Source: Rubellicoccus peritrichatus (GTDB lineage: Bacteria > Verrucomicrobiota > Verrucomicrobiia > Opitutales > Cerasicoccaceae). Taken from it: 64,000 bases of DNA. The notes beneath the pieces are model-generated. The model made no database searches. It saw only the letters and a program-made list of their open reading frames with translations, and was not told the origin of the DNA. Position numbers and translations under genes: made by a program. Location of the stretch: contig NZ_CP136920.1 in assembly GCF_033100135.1 (NCBI RefSeq), positions 2,227,001 through 2,291,000 on the forward strand. The letters are read 5' to 3'. This document shows positions 36,708 through 45,352 of the stretch, in pieces; the first letter of the stretch is position 1, and the number at the start of each line of letters is the position of its first letter.

Positions 36708-37510
36708 TGAGCCAGATTGGATTTATTGGAGCCGGACGCATGGCCTCTGCCATGGTCGAAGGAATTTTACGCGACCAGGTTTTTCAAGCTAATGAAGTCG
36801 CCTGCACTTGTGGTGACGATCCGACCGGGCCCGATCTCGCGGCGAGGACTGGCATCAGCTACCAGGCTGATCTCAATGCGCTGGTAACTGAGTCAGATGT
36901 CATCGTTCTTGCATGCAAACCGCAACAATTCGCCGGTTTGGATGAAAGTTTGAATGCGGCAGCAGAGGGTAAGCTGGTGATATCGATTTTGGCAGGGACA
37001 ACATTGGAGCGTCTGAATAAGAAATTTCCTCTGGCGAGAAATATTGTCCGTTCGATGCCAAATACGCCTGGTCAAATAGGAGCAGGCATTACCGGATTTG
37101 CGTCGTTCAGTGAATTATCTGCACAAGATGGATCTACTGTCACAAAAATTCTGGAGTCTTTGGGCACTGTGGTTTCGCTCGAAGAAAAGCAGCTGGATGC
37201 CGTCACGGCTGTTAGCGGCAGTGGTCCTGCTTACATCTTTGAGTTTACCGCAGGTTTGCGTGAAGCAGCTGAGAAATCTGGTTTGGATTCAGTGACAGCT
37301 GATGCATTAGCCCGCGAAACTCTAATTGGGGCGGCTTTGCTCATGCAGCAAAGCAAGATTGATCCTGTGGAGTTGCGGAAAATGGTGACTTCGCCTGGTG
37401 GGACAACGCAAGCGGCCTTAGAGTCTTTTGAGGAGGATGGTTTACGGAACATCATTAGTCGTGCCGTCGAAGCCGCCTGTAAGCGTTCGGTCGAGTTGGC
37501 TAAAGCTTGA
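36707..37510 (+). CDS. proC: Pyrroline-5-carboxylate reductase
   Basis: 267 residues, normal length. It begins with the Rossmann motif IGFIGAGRMASAMVEG, carries VRSMPNTPGQIGAG in the middle and the ProC-specific TAVSGSGPAYIFEF and TSPGGTTQAALE near the end. It catalyses the last step of proline synthesis, NAD(P)H-dependent reduction of pyrroline-5-carboxylate. The start codon overlaps the stop of the upstream signalling gene (TAATG), indicating translational coupling. Confidence 0.95.
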   Translation: MSQIGFIGAGRMASAMVEGILRDQVFQANEVACTCGDDPTGPDLAARTGISYQADLNALVTESDVIVLACKPQQFAGLDESLNAAAEGKLVISILAGTTLERLNKKFPLARNIVRSMPNTPGQIGAGITGFASFSELSAQDGSTVTKILESLGTVVSLEEKQLDAVTAVSGSGPAYIFEFTAGLREAAEKSGLDSVTADALARETLIGAALLMQQSKIDPVELRKMVTSPGGTTQAALESFEEDGLRNIISRAVEAACKRSVELAKA

Positions 37511-37564
37511 TTACACTAGCAGCGGCAAACTACATTTTAAAGAACCATAACTGATTGAAGACTG

Positions 37565-38548
37565 ATGTCATTGGACAAAAAGATAATCGTAACTGGAGGT
37601 GCCGGTTTTATTGGGAGCGCTTTGATTTGGGCACTGAACCAACGGGGCATCGATAATATACTAGTCACCGATGTGCTTGGTTCGGATGAGAAATGGAAGA
37701 ACCTGGTGCCCTTGAAGTTTGATGATTACGTCGAAGCGGATCGTTTGCGGCAGGTGCTACCCGTGCTTGAATCTGAAGTCTCTGCTATTTTTCATCTCGG
37801 TGCTTGTTCGGCGACTACTGAACGTGATTGTCGTTACCTCATTGAGAACAACTACGAATACACGAAGATTCTAGCTCACTGGGCTCTGGAGAATGACTCA
37901 CGTTTTGTTTATGCTTCATCTGCTGCAACCTATGGCGATGGTGCCGAAGGGATGGATGACAAGGATGATGACCTTAACCGGCTCCGTCCTTTGAACATGT
38001 ATGGCTATTCCAAGCATATGTTCGATCTTTATGCGCAAAAGCATGGATTCCTCGATAAAATCGTCGGACTCAAATACTTCAATGTATACGGGCCGAACGA
38101 GGATCATAAAGGCGATATGCGTAGTGTGGTTCATAAAGCTTACGGTCAGATTCGCGAAACGGGATCGGTCAATCTTTTCAAAAGCTATCATCCCGACTAC
38201 AAAGATGGTGAGCAAATGCGTGATTTCTATTACGTTAAGGACGCAGTTGCTGCTACGATTCATTTAGCAGAGACCTCATCCGCTGGTGGTCTTTTTAACC
38301 TCGGATCGGGAGAGGCGAATACCTGGCTCTCTCTCGTTAAGCCGATCTTCGCAGCACTTGAAATTCCGGAGAAGATTGATTTCATCGAAATGCCTGAACA
38401 ATTGCGCGGAAAGTATCAATATTATACTAAAGCCGATACCACCAAGCTGGATGCAACAGGTTTTGAAGGACTTCAATATTCGCTCGCCGAAGCGGTTACC
38501 GATTATGTCAAAGGTTACCTGGTCACGAGGAATCGTCTTGGCGATTGA
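37565..38548 (+). CDS. hldD: ADP-glyceromanno-heptose 6-epimerase
   Basis: 327 residues of the extended short-chain dehydrogenase type. NAD-binding GGAGFIGSALIW at the N-terminus, active-site Tyr-Lys in NMYGYSKHMFDLYA, and HldD-type sequences HLGACSATTE, KYFNVYGPNE and DYKDGEQMRDFYYVKD. It makes ADP-L-glycero-D-manno-heptose for the lipopolysaccharide inner core, consistent with a Gram-negative-type envelope. It follows proC after 54 bases and could share its transcript. Confidence 0.93.
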   Translation: MSLDKKIIVTGGAGFIGSALIWALNQRGIDNILVTDVLGSDEKWKNLVPLKFDDYVEADRLRQVLPVLESEVSAIFHLGACSATTERDCRYLIENNYEYTKILAHWALENDSRFVYASSAATYGDGAEGMDDKDDDLNRLRPLNMYGYSKHMFDLYAQKHGFLDKIVGLKYFNVYGPNEDHKGDMRSVVHKAYGQIRETGSVNLFKSYHPDYKDGEQMRDFYYVKDAVAATIHLAETSSAGGLFNLGSGEANTWLSLVKPIFAALEIPEKIDFIEMPEQLRGKYQYYTKADTTKLDATGFEGLQYSLAEAVTDYVKGYLVTRNRLGD

Positions 38549-38770
38549 TTTCTGACGCGAATCTCTAGCTTACGGGGCATATGAGTGTTGGTGATGCAAT
38601 TAATGCGTTTTTCTCCGCGCGTTAAGAACTTATATTATCAGCAGAACTGATTGATCGATAAGTCGTGAGACTGATTCACTGATAAGCGGCTTTATTAGCG
38701 AGTTTTCTACGGTTTTACTTCCATCGATTGATTAAATTGACTTAATCCATGGTCTGAAGAGGAAAACACC

Positions 38771-41700
38771 ATGAATCTTAAAACTGCCATAGGAATCACG
38801 CCGGGAAAACGGGAAACACCTTCGAGGGATCCGTTTCTTCTGGAATATGCCAATCTGAAACTTGCTGCTCTGGGGCAACCCATCTTTGGCGAAAGCAAAG
38901 ACTATCCTTTCATGGATTTGACAACCTCTCTCTTGAGAGATTATCAGGAGAAAAACCGCCTGTTGTCAGGTTATCTTTGCCCGGTTGACTCCCGAATTCA
39001 GAGTTTTATCGATGGCTATCTGGCAGATTTGCCCTCCAGCGAGCCGCGCCCAAGGCTGCCCTCCGATACTTTCGCGGTTGATCGTCACGGTCTCTCCCGC
39101 ATGCTTTCCTTGCCGCCTGATCATGACAAGTTTTCGTCGGATATTGTTGAGAGTTATCGCATACATCAAGGTGTGCTTCACAATCCAAAGAGCGACCGAC
39201 GAACGACCAAGGGGGTTTTCCATGTGGCCGAAGGTGGTTTGCCAATTCCGGCAGACAAACGTGCTGTGCCAAAGGCCACATTTGCGCGTCTTCTCGAAAA
39301 AGCACTGCAACCACCACCTGAGTTGATGCGTTTGCCATTCACGGACAGCCAGGAAGAGAAGGCCGAGCTCTGGGTGAGTCTGCTTCTTCGTCCAGTCGTC
39401 TGCCCTGAAGTGCCAGGTGCGATTGATGAAAAGCGCTATGAAGTCCGTTTTTTTGCTCCTGGTAATTTAGTCAGTAATCTGGACTTTGTTGAAACTATTT
39501 TTGGCAACGCAGGTGATCCATTTCTACCAGAGAACGACTCCGCTCTCGATTCCAAAGGATGGACTGGTCACAGCGGTTGTGTCATCCTTGCTCCGCATCT
39601 CATTACACTGACCAAGAAGGAGCTTGGTCTGCCGAACATTGCAGATGCAACGGATCGTCAAAAGCGGGATGGCATGTGCTGGGAGTCGGAAGATGAACTC
39701 TATAATGGAGGAACTGCTTTTAAGGTAACGGCTCGCACCGCGGAAGGTGTTGTTGTCACCGTGATTGCCGACAACTATTTTGGCTACTGCAAGAAGGAGG
39801 TCAAAACGCAGATCAGTTTTTCAGCGAATCTTTATGGCATGGTTGAGGAGGAGCATTCGGGTGGTGCAATTGCTTTCCGTAGCTATGACCTCGGTGAGGA
39901 TTTCCGGTTACCACATAATCTGATCGATAACGAGTATACATTTGAGGAGCTTGTAAGCCTTCACGGTGAACGTATGACTGTTCACCCGGAAGGGTATGCT
40001 GTTGATAAGCAGTATGACGATATTATTTACGTTCCACAAGACGCTCATTTTTCCCTTCAGGAACAATTGGTTTCCTGGGGCGGTGAGGATGACAAGCATA
40101 CCATACACCTCAAGCCGAGAGTCACCTATGTTTTGCCAAGTGGTTACAAAGTTGAAATGGCCCGCAAGCACAGTGGCCAGCGTTGGCGCTTGATTGGTAC
40201 GGTTGCCGAAGGCACCTATTGTCACAAGCCATGTACCGTTTCCGGTGGTGGTAAAAGTGAGATCTCGAAGTCGATTGCGGATGCGATGATTTACGGTCCG
40301 GCAATTGTAGCGGATTTTCAGAAGGACTTTGATCGTGTTGAAGAGATTATCAGAAAAGATTACGCTGATCGATTTGCGATCAAGATGGATAACCCGGCTC
40401 CAAGTCGCTCCATCCTCAGTGACGAGCGGACTCTGGGTTCCGTTGTCAAGTTGCTTACACCATCAAGCGAATACACGGAGGAGTATAATCAATGGTTGGA
40501 AGCGATTCCTTTTTATATCAAAGAGCTTGTCTTTATCGTAAAGCGCTTCTGGAAGCCTGACTGGGGCGAAAGCTGGCGCGAACGATTCCGGGTCGATCTG
40601 GTTAATGGTGCTTATGGCAATGAGCTAAAGTATCTGGATAATAAGTTGGTTTCGCAATACCTTCGCGTTGGTTATACCAAGGACGGATCATGGCGGACTT
40701 TTGGTTTACGTAAGGACTTTGCGCCTGCATTCAAAATCCAGATGGAGGATGATATCACAGCCTCTGTAATTCTGCCACGTGAAGATGTTCAAGGTTTGTC
40801 TTCTAGTTGGGATAATCCGTCGGTTAAGATTTCGGAAAACTGTGAGTTCCGGCTTTTTCAGAGACCTGATGATGCAATACATCGCGGTTATGATCGGAGA
40901 ACAGAGGAAGACATGTCGTTGCCAGGCAACTTCCTTTCCAACTACGCGCCTTTGTCGAAGCAGGATGCTGCTGAAATCCTTGAGGACACAATTCGTTTCG
41001 AACAATACACCGATCCAATCAAAGGCTTGATAAAGGATTTTGTGGCTGACGAAAAAGCGACTTATCTCTCGCTGCCTTCGCATCCGCGTGTTGTCGATGG
41101 CAAGCCAACGAAAAATCCACGATACTTACAAGATCGTGATGATTTGGTTGACCCGCGACATTTATACCTCGGTCAGTTGGGGCTGCGTTTATTCCGTCGC
41201 TTTACGATGGATGCTCCCGTACCGATGCCCGTGAACGCAGTTCTACCAGGTCGTCGTAATAATCCACCTGAGCCAGGTATTCGTTCGCTCGCGGTTTTTA
41301 ATCCAATCCACTATTTGCCGCTTCCTGAGTTTTTCATGGAAGTCATCTCCAGCATGACGGGTAAGAGCCCATCGACGACAGGTGCTGGTAGTGAAGGTGC
41401 ATTGACGAAAGGGCCATTCAACGCGTTGCCGCCGATTGTTGACCTGAACAATGCATTGGTTTCATTTCTACTCACTGATTATGCGCCGTTTATTTCGGCT
41501 GCAGGTTATGTTGGTCCAAGCTGTCGAGTGGATCATGATGTGAGTTTGCTCGTGCCGGAAATCTGGTGCCGCTTACGTAAGGAAGAGCGTGATCCAAAAT
41601 GGCTGATTGAGAATGACATGCTCGAAAAGTGTGAAGACATTGAGCATGATGGAAAGACAATCCCTGGCAGTGTACTTGGATATCGGATCACCGAAAAATT

Positions 41701-42226
41701 CGTTACAAGAATTTTCGGAAGGATGTTTGCCAATCCAGCCGCTGTCTTTACGCCAGAGATGCTACGTCCGGAAACCCAGGATCTCGATGTCTTTGCTGAT
41801 GGCATGGATAATATCATGGCTACGCACAAACGCGTATCGCAGCTTTACTTTGATGATGGTTCAGTCGAGGGAGCTTGTCCACCGCTCAAGGCATTGCTTC
41901 ATATCATGCGAGATGGCGAATACGAAGGGAAGGGGATCAATCATCCAGATATTCGGAAGCTCTTTGATCGGCAGACGATGATCGAGAGTGATTGGTATGC
42001 AGAACGTATTGCTTGTCGTCAAACGGTTGAGGAAAAGCTGACTCAACGCCATATTGACGATTTGCAGAAGTTTGCTGACCAACCAACTCACGCCAGTGAA
42101 GTTTCACGACTTGATATCTCAGGTCGTATCGCAGAGACTAAAGCAGAGTTGGAGAAGCAGCGTGCGGCTGGTTTTGTGGAAAGCCTTAAGGGTACACTCG
42201 GAACCGATCCGTATCTCTACCGCTGA
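38771..42226 (+). CDS. Probable diphosphate-type phosphoenolpyruvate carboxykinase
   Basis: 1151 residues, no signal peptide or membrane segment, so cytosolic. It matches my memory of the large (about 1150-residue) PPi-dependent PEP carboxykinases known from Entamoeba and Propionibacterium. Sequences that point this way include a glycine-rich P-loop-like element CTVSGGGKSEISKS (about residues 487-500) and ADNYFGYCKKEVKTQISF (about 337-354). Such enzymes interconvert PEP, CO2 and phosphate with oxaloacetate and diphosphate, EC 4.1.1.38. The N-terminal ATG at 38771 follows an AGAGGAAA stretch that can serve as ribosome-binding site. It stands as a single gene; a hairpin with arms 42257-42264/42286-42293 follows. 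Alternative: a related uncharacterised large protein sharing only the fold. Confidence 0.6.
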   Translation: MNLKTAIGITPGKRETPSRDPFLLEYANLKLAALGQPIFGESKDYPFMDLTTSLLRDYQEKNRLLSGYLCPVDSRIQSFIDGYLADLPSSEPRPRLPSDTFAVDRHGLSRMLSLPPDHDKFSSDIVESYRIHQGVLHNPKSDRRTTKGVFHVAEGGLPIPADKRAVPKATFARLLEKALQPPPELMRLPFTDSQEEKAELWVSLLLRPVVCPEVPGAIDEKRYEVRFFAPGNLVSNLDFVETIFGNAGDPFLPENDSALDSKGWTGHSGCVILAPHLITLTKKELGLPNIADATDRQKRDGMCWESEDELYNGGTAFKVTARTAEGVVVTVIADNYFGYCKKEVKTQISFSANLYGMVEEEHSGGAIAFRSYDLGEDFRLPHNLIDNEYTFEELVSLHGERMTVHPEGYAVDKQYDDIIYVPQDAHFSLQEQLVSWGGEDDKHTIHLKPRVTYVLPSGYKVEMARKHSGQRWRLIGTVAEGTYCHKPCTVSGGGKSEISKSIADAMIYGPAIVADFQKDFDRVEEIIRKDYADRFAIKMDNPAPSRSILSDERTLGSVVKLLTPSSEYTEEYNQWLEAIPFYIKELVFIVKRFWKPDWGESWRERFRVDLVNGAYGNELKYLDNKLVSQYLRVGYTKDGSWRTFGLRKDFAPAFKIQMEDDITASVILPREDVQGLSSSWDNPSVKISENCEFRLFQRPDDAIHRGYDRRTEEDMSLPGNFLSNYAPLSKQDAAEILEDTIRFEQYTDPIKGLIKDFVADEKATYLSLPSHPRVVDGKPTKNPRYLQDRDDLVDPRHLYLGQLGLRLFRRFTMDAPVPMPVNAVLPGRRNNPPEPGIRSLAVFNPIHYLPLPEFFMEVISSMTGKSPSTTGAGSEGALTKGPFNALPPIVDLNNALVSFLLTDYAPFISAAGYVGPSCRVDHDVSLLVPEIWCRLRKEERDPKWLIENDMLEKCEDIEHDGKTIPGSVLGYRITEKFVTRIFGRMFANPAAVFTPEMLRPETQDLDVFADGMDNIMATHKRVSQLYFDDGSVEGACPPLKALLHIMRDGEYEGKGINHPDIRKLFDRQTMIESDWYAERIACRQTVEEKLTQRHIDDLQKFADQPTHASEVSRLDISGRIAETKAELEKQRAAGFVESLKGTLGTDPYLYR

Positions 42227-42256
42227 AATTTTGAATAATCTCTCAAAGGATACAGC

Positions 42257-42293
42257 GCGCACGGAGGTTTTTGGTTAAAGCCTCACCGTGCGC
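42257..42293. other. Hairpin after the putative carboxykinase gene
   Basis: Arms GCGCACGG (42257-42264) and CCGTGCGC (42286-42293) pair perfectly, with AGG/CCT extending inside. No clear T-run follows on the plus strand, so termination is uncertain; it may stabilise the mRNA end. Confidence 0.45.
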
Positions 42294-42359
42294 TCCATAC
42301 CTTTGTCAGAGAAAATACGGCTTTCAGTTTTTAGGCCTTTAGTTCATCCTGGTGTGACT

Positions 42360-42728
42360 ATGAAAATAGCACCGGATAGCTTGGTGGGAAAGAGTATTGA
42401 ATGGACCGGGGTTCATCATTCGGGTGATGGCGACTTTACGGATCTATCGACGCATACTGTCAGTTATGAAACTGAAAATACATGTTATGTGACAGCGGAT
42501 GGGAAGCTGGTCGGAGAGGCCAAGTACGTCTATAGAAAGTTTGATGACCAGATGGCGGCATTGATCTACTATCCTCAAAGCTATCAGGGCAGGTCCGATG
42601 TTGTTTTGAATGCCATGCTGAATTTCGAAGAAGGTACTGATCGCGCCGTAATCCTTGCCGACGGGAAGCCATTTGCTATCGCTAATGGCAAGATGCATGA
42701 AGTGCCGACACCAGCCAGGCCTGAATAG
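42360..42728 (+). CDS. Small MoaF-like/calycin-type protein
   Basis: 122 residues from the ATG at 42360; an ATG 72 bases upstream would add a non-conserved tail. The sequence begins APDSLVGKSIEWTGVHHSG and continues as a set of short strands (YETENTCYVTADGKLVGEA, YVYRKFDDQMAALIYYPQ). This resembles the small MoaF/calycin-like beta-barrel proteins that bind small molecules. No catalytic residues are evident and no signal peptide is present. Neighbours give no clear hint to its role. The family assignment is tentative. Confidence 0.45.
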   Translation: MKIAPDSLVGKSIEWTGVHHSGDGDFTDLSTHTVSYETENTCYVTADGKLVGEAKYVYRKFDDQMAALIYYPQSYQGRSDVVLNAMLNFEEGTDRAVILADGKPFAIANGKMHEVPTPARPE

Positions 42729-42918
42729 CCAAGCTCCTGAGGTTTGCCATGAGTGAATTACAATTTCAGTGGCGTAAATTAGTTGTGAAAAAATGGCGAG
42801 TATGCAGCTTTTGTGAGCCTTAAGGCCATTTGCTAAAAAAACATTAATGGTGCCAGGCTCTTTCATATCGGATTGCCAGGTATACTCGTATTTCGTATCT
42901 TTTATCGCTTTTCCTACC

Positions 42919-44379
42919 ATGAAAAAGCTACTGGATAACTTCACCCGTTGTGGTTCAAGCCGTGGGCTGCGCGTATACTCAACTTCATTGTTCTTGATAG
43001 TTACTGCGTCGTTTTGTTCCGCATTTACCTTTGAGGATGTCTTTTTTGATGTCCCTCAATCACTTTTGCCAAATCCGATTCCTGAGCCAACTGCCCAGCT
43101 ATTGGCTCTGCAGAATTACCCGGATGATGATCAACGTCTGACCCTGGTTGGTCGGCTCTATTTACCAGATGCCAATGTCTATGGCCCGGGTCCCTATCCT
43201 GCGGTTGTTGTGATGCATGGTTCAGGGGGTGTCTGGTCAAATGACCTGATTGCGAATGGGTTGAGTTCTCAATTTCGGAAATGGGGAGAATTGTTATCGG
43301 GGATGGGCTATGCATGCCTTTGCCCGGATAGCTATAATCCACGTGGCATTCCAGGGAATTTCAGTAGCAGGCGTCCGCATTATGATCCGGCAATCGACGA
43401 CGACTTGTGCTCGCCAAATTATGAGCGTCCCAAAGATGTCATTGCCGCATTAACTTACCTCCAGTCCCGTGCTGATATTGATTCAGAGAATACTGCTTTG
43501 ATTGGTTTTTCTCATGGTGCTCAAACCTGCATCAATGCCATTCTGGATGTTTCCGTAGACCTTGGTGTCTATGATGTTTCTTACATCGATTACGTTCAGG
43601 ATGAAGAGACAGAATTATGGGAAGAGGTCTCGACAGACAAAGTCGTGGATAGTCCGGTTCGCATTCCTTCGGATATTCCTTTTCCAAAATTATGTGCTCT
43701 ATATTACGGGGGCGGTTCTCATTATGGTTACCATGGATCAGCGAATGACACAGGCGCAGGCCGTTACATGTTTGATCGCCGCACCAATGTGCTGATGTTT
43801 CATGGAACCGATGATTTTCTAATGGACGTCGACGATCCTGAAGTCACACCAATGACGGGAAATCTATATCCGATAAAACAGGCGTTGGCTTCATCGGCTC
43901 AAGCGGCAGCACTGGGTGTGGATGATCCATTGAAGCATCATTTCTTACTCGATTTGGTTGATCACTCTTTTGACGGTGAAACGATTGCAGACGAACAGGA
44001 TTGGAACACCAATGCAGAATCTGCCGACCAGAAAGCTAAACGCCTATGTCGTGAAGAGGTTTTGAAATGGCTGGAAGCATTGCTTCAAGCGGTTCCTCAA
44101 CTGACTATCGAGAATGATCCTTTGGTTCTTGGAGATGTGGACCTGTCAAGCCCGACAAATACCCGGTTGAACTATCAATGGTCCTACAGCGATGATCTCT
44201 TGAACTGGCATAGCTTGGGCTCTGCTTTTGATGGAGATGGTTCCCTTATGACAGAATCGACAGACCTGGGACAGCCCGGACAGCGTTTCTTTCGTCTGGA
44301 TTATGCTGCAATTGAGCCGCCTATTGATGATCCGGATAATGACGGCTTCTTTCGGAGTTACGCCGATTTCAGTTATTAG
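42919..44379 (+). CDS. Secreted dienelactone-hydrolase-like esterase
   Basis: 486 residues from the ATG at 42919, which precedes a signal peptide (SLFLIVTASFCSAFTFED); the earlier start at 42847 adds an unlikely extension. An alpha/beta-hydrolase core follows: oxyanion region VVVMHGSGGVWSND, nucleophile motif GFSHGAQT, aspartate in FHGTDDFLMD and histidine in LVDHSFDG. Together these form a complete Ser-Asp-His triad in dienelactone-hydrolase order. A C-terminal beta-segment (SYSDDLLNWHSLGS) and an acidic end (PDNDGFFRSYADFSY) resemble verrucomicrobial exoprotein tails. Probable periplasmic or extracellular carboxylesterase; substrate unknown. Confidence 0.75.
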   Translation: MKKLLDNFTRCGSSRGLRVYSTSLFLIVTASFCSAFTFEDVFFDVPQSLLPNPIPEPTAQLLALQNYPDDDQRLTLVGRLYLPDANVYGPGPYPAVVVMHGSGGVWSNDLIANGLSSQFRKWGELLSGMGYACLCPDSYNPRGIPGNFSSRRPHYDPAIDDDLCSPNYERPKDVIAALTYLQSRADIDSENTALIGFSHGAQTCINAILDVSVDLGVYDVSYIDYVQDEETELWEEVSTDKVVDSPVRIPSDIPFPKLCALYYGGGSHYGYHGSANDTGAGRYMFDRRTNVLMFHGTDDFLMDVDDPEVTPMTGNLYPIKQALASSAQAAALGVDDPLKHHFLLDLVDHSFDGETIADEQDWNTNAESADQKAKRLCREEVLKWLEALLQAVPQLTIENDPLVLGDVDLSSPTNTRLNYQWSYSDDLLNWHSLGSAFDGDGSLMTESTDLGQPGQRFFRLDYAAIEPPIDDPDNDGFFRSYADFSY

Positions 44380-44535
44380 TGGATTCTGCCAATGTCACCT
44401 TTGGGAGATGTTGATGTTTGGGCTGTAGTAATCATCTTGATCTAGACCATATCTGTTTTCATTGTAATTCAAAGAATGGGTGTTCTTTTCGAATCATTCG
44501 GAATAGAAGTCCATTGTTTGAACTCCCAACCCTCT

Positions 44536-45327
44536 ATGAAGCTCACTATGAAAACAACAATTTCGACACTACTCATCCTTACGTCAGCTACGGCGCTTAA
44601 TGCAGATATGCTTGAACTCCGCAACGGCCAAGTCCTTCAGGGAACTTATGCAGGTGGAACTATCGCAACGGTTCGCTTTGAATCGAATAACGACATCAAG
44701 AGTTACCCGGTTTCCGAAGTGGCCGCGATTTCCTTTGATCAGAAAGATGGTGCCAATCCTTTGCCTTCCGCTACTACAGGTGTGGCCAGGCCGATGGCAG
44801 TTGAGGCTTCTGCGGGAACAACTGCTGCTTCCATATCAGTTCCTGCGGGAACTCCGTTGTTGGTATCGCTTCAGCAGGAGCTGGACTCCGGCAAGTCAAA
44901 GAAAGGGCAGGAATTTAGCGCAACTCTGGCGGCGAACTTGATGTCGGGTAATACTGTAGTGGCTCCGGCAGGTTCAATTGTCAAAGGGCGTATCGATGAA
45001 GTGAAGTCAGCTGGTCGCTTGCGGAAGGAGGCCTCAATTGCTTTTTCTCTGACCGAAATCATCATCAACGGTAAAACTTATCCAATCAATACAACTGAGC
45101 AGTCGCAGTCCGACAAAGAACGTGGTGGTATGCTCAAGGGAGCTGCTGGTGGCGCTGCCCGTGGTTCAATCTTTGGTGCGATTACTGACAACGATGTTGG
45201 TGATTCCGCTGCTGGTGGTGCTGCCGCTGGCGCTGCAGGAGGTCTTCTTCGCAAAGGAAATCAGGTTGTCTACCAAAAAGGGACGGTCCTCAGCTTTAAC
45301 CTGACTCAGCCGTTGTCAGTGAATTAA
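44536..45327 (+). CDS. Secreted glycine-zipper protein
   Basis: 263 residues from the ATG at 44536 (another at 44548), then a signal peptide ending ATALNADM. A small N-terminal domain (ELRNGQVLQGTYAGGTIA) resembles SH3-like barrels that read DNA- or peptide-type ligands. A middle beta-domain (VPAGTPLLVSLQQELDSGKS, then VVAPAGSIVKGRI) is similar to the TrbI/VirB10-like barrel fold. The end has a glycine zipper (GGAAAGAAGGLL) likely to insert in or associate with the outer membrane. Role unknown; the same combination occurs in envelope-stress or outer-membrane proteins. A terminator follows inside the next gene's 3' end. Confidence 0.5.
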   Translation: MKLTMKTTISTLLILTSATALNADMLELRNGQVLQGTYAGGTIATVRFESNNDIKSYPVSEVAAISFDQKDGANPLPSATTGVARPMAVEASAGTTAASISVPAGTPLLVSLQQELDSGKSKKGQEFSATLAANLMSGNTVVAPAGSIVKGRIDEVKSAGRLRKEASIAFSLTEIIINGKTYPINTTEQSQSDKERGGMLKGAAGGAARGSIFGAITDNDVGDSAAGGAAAGAAGGLLRKGNQVVYQKGTVLSFNLTQPLSVN

Positions 45328-45352
45328 GCAGTAGGTCGATAAAGCGATTACA

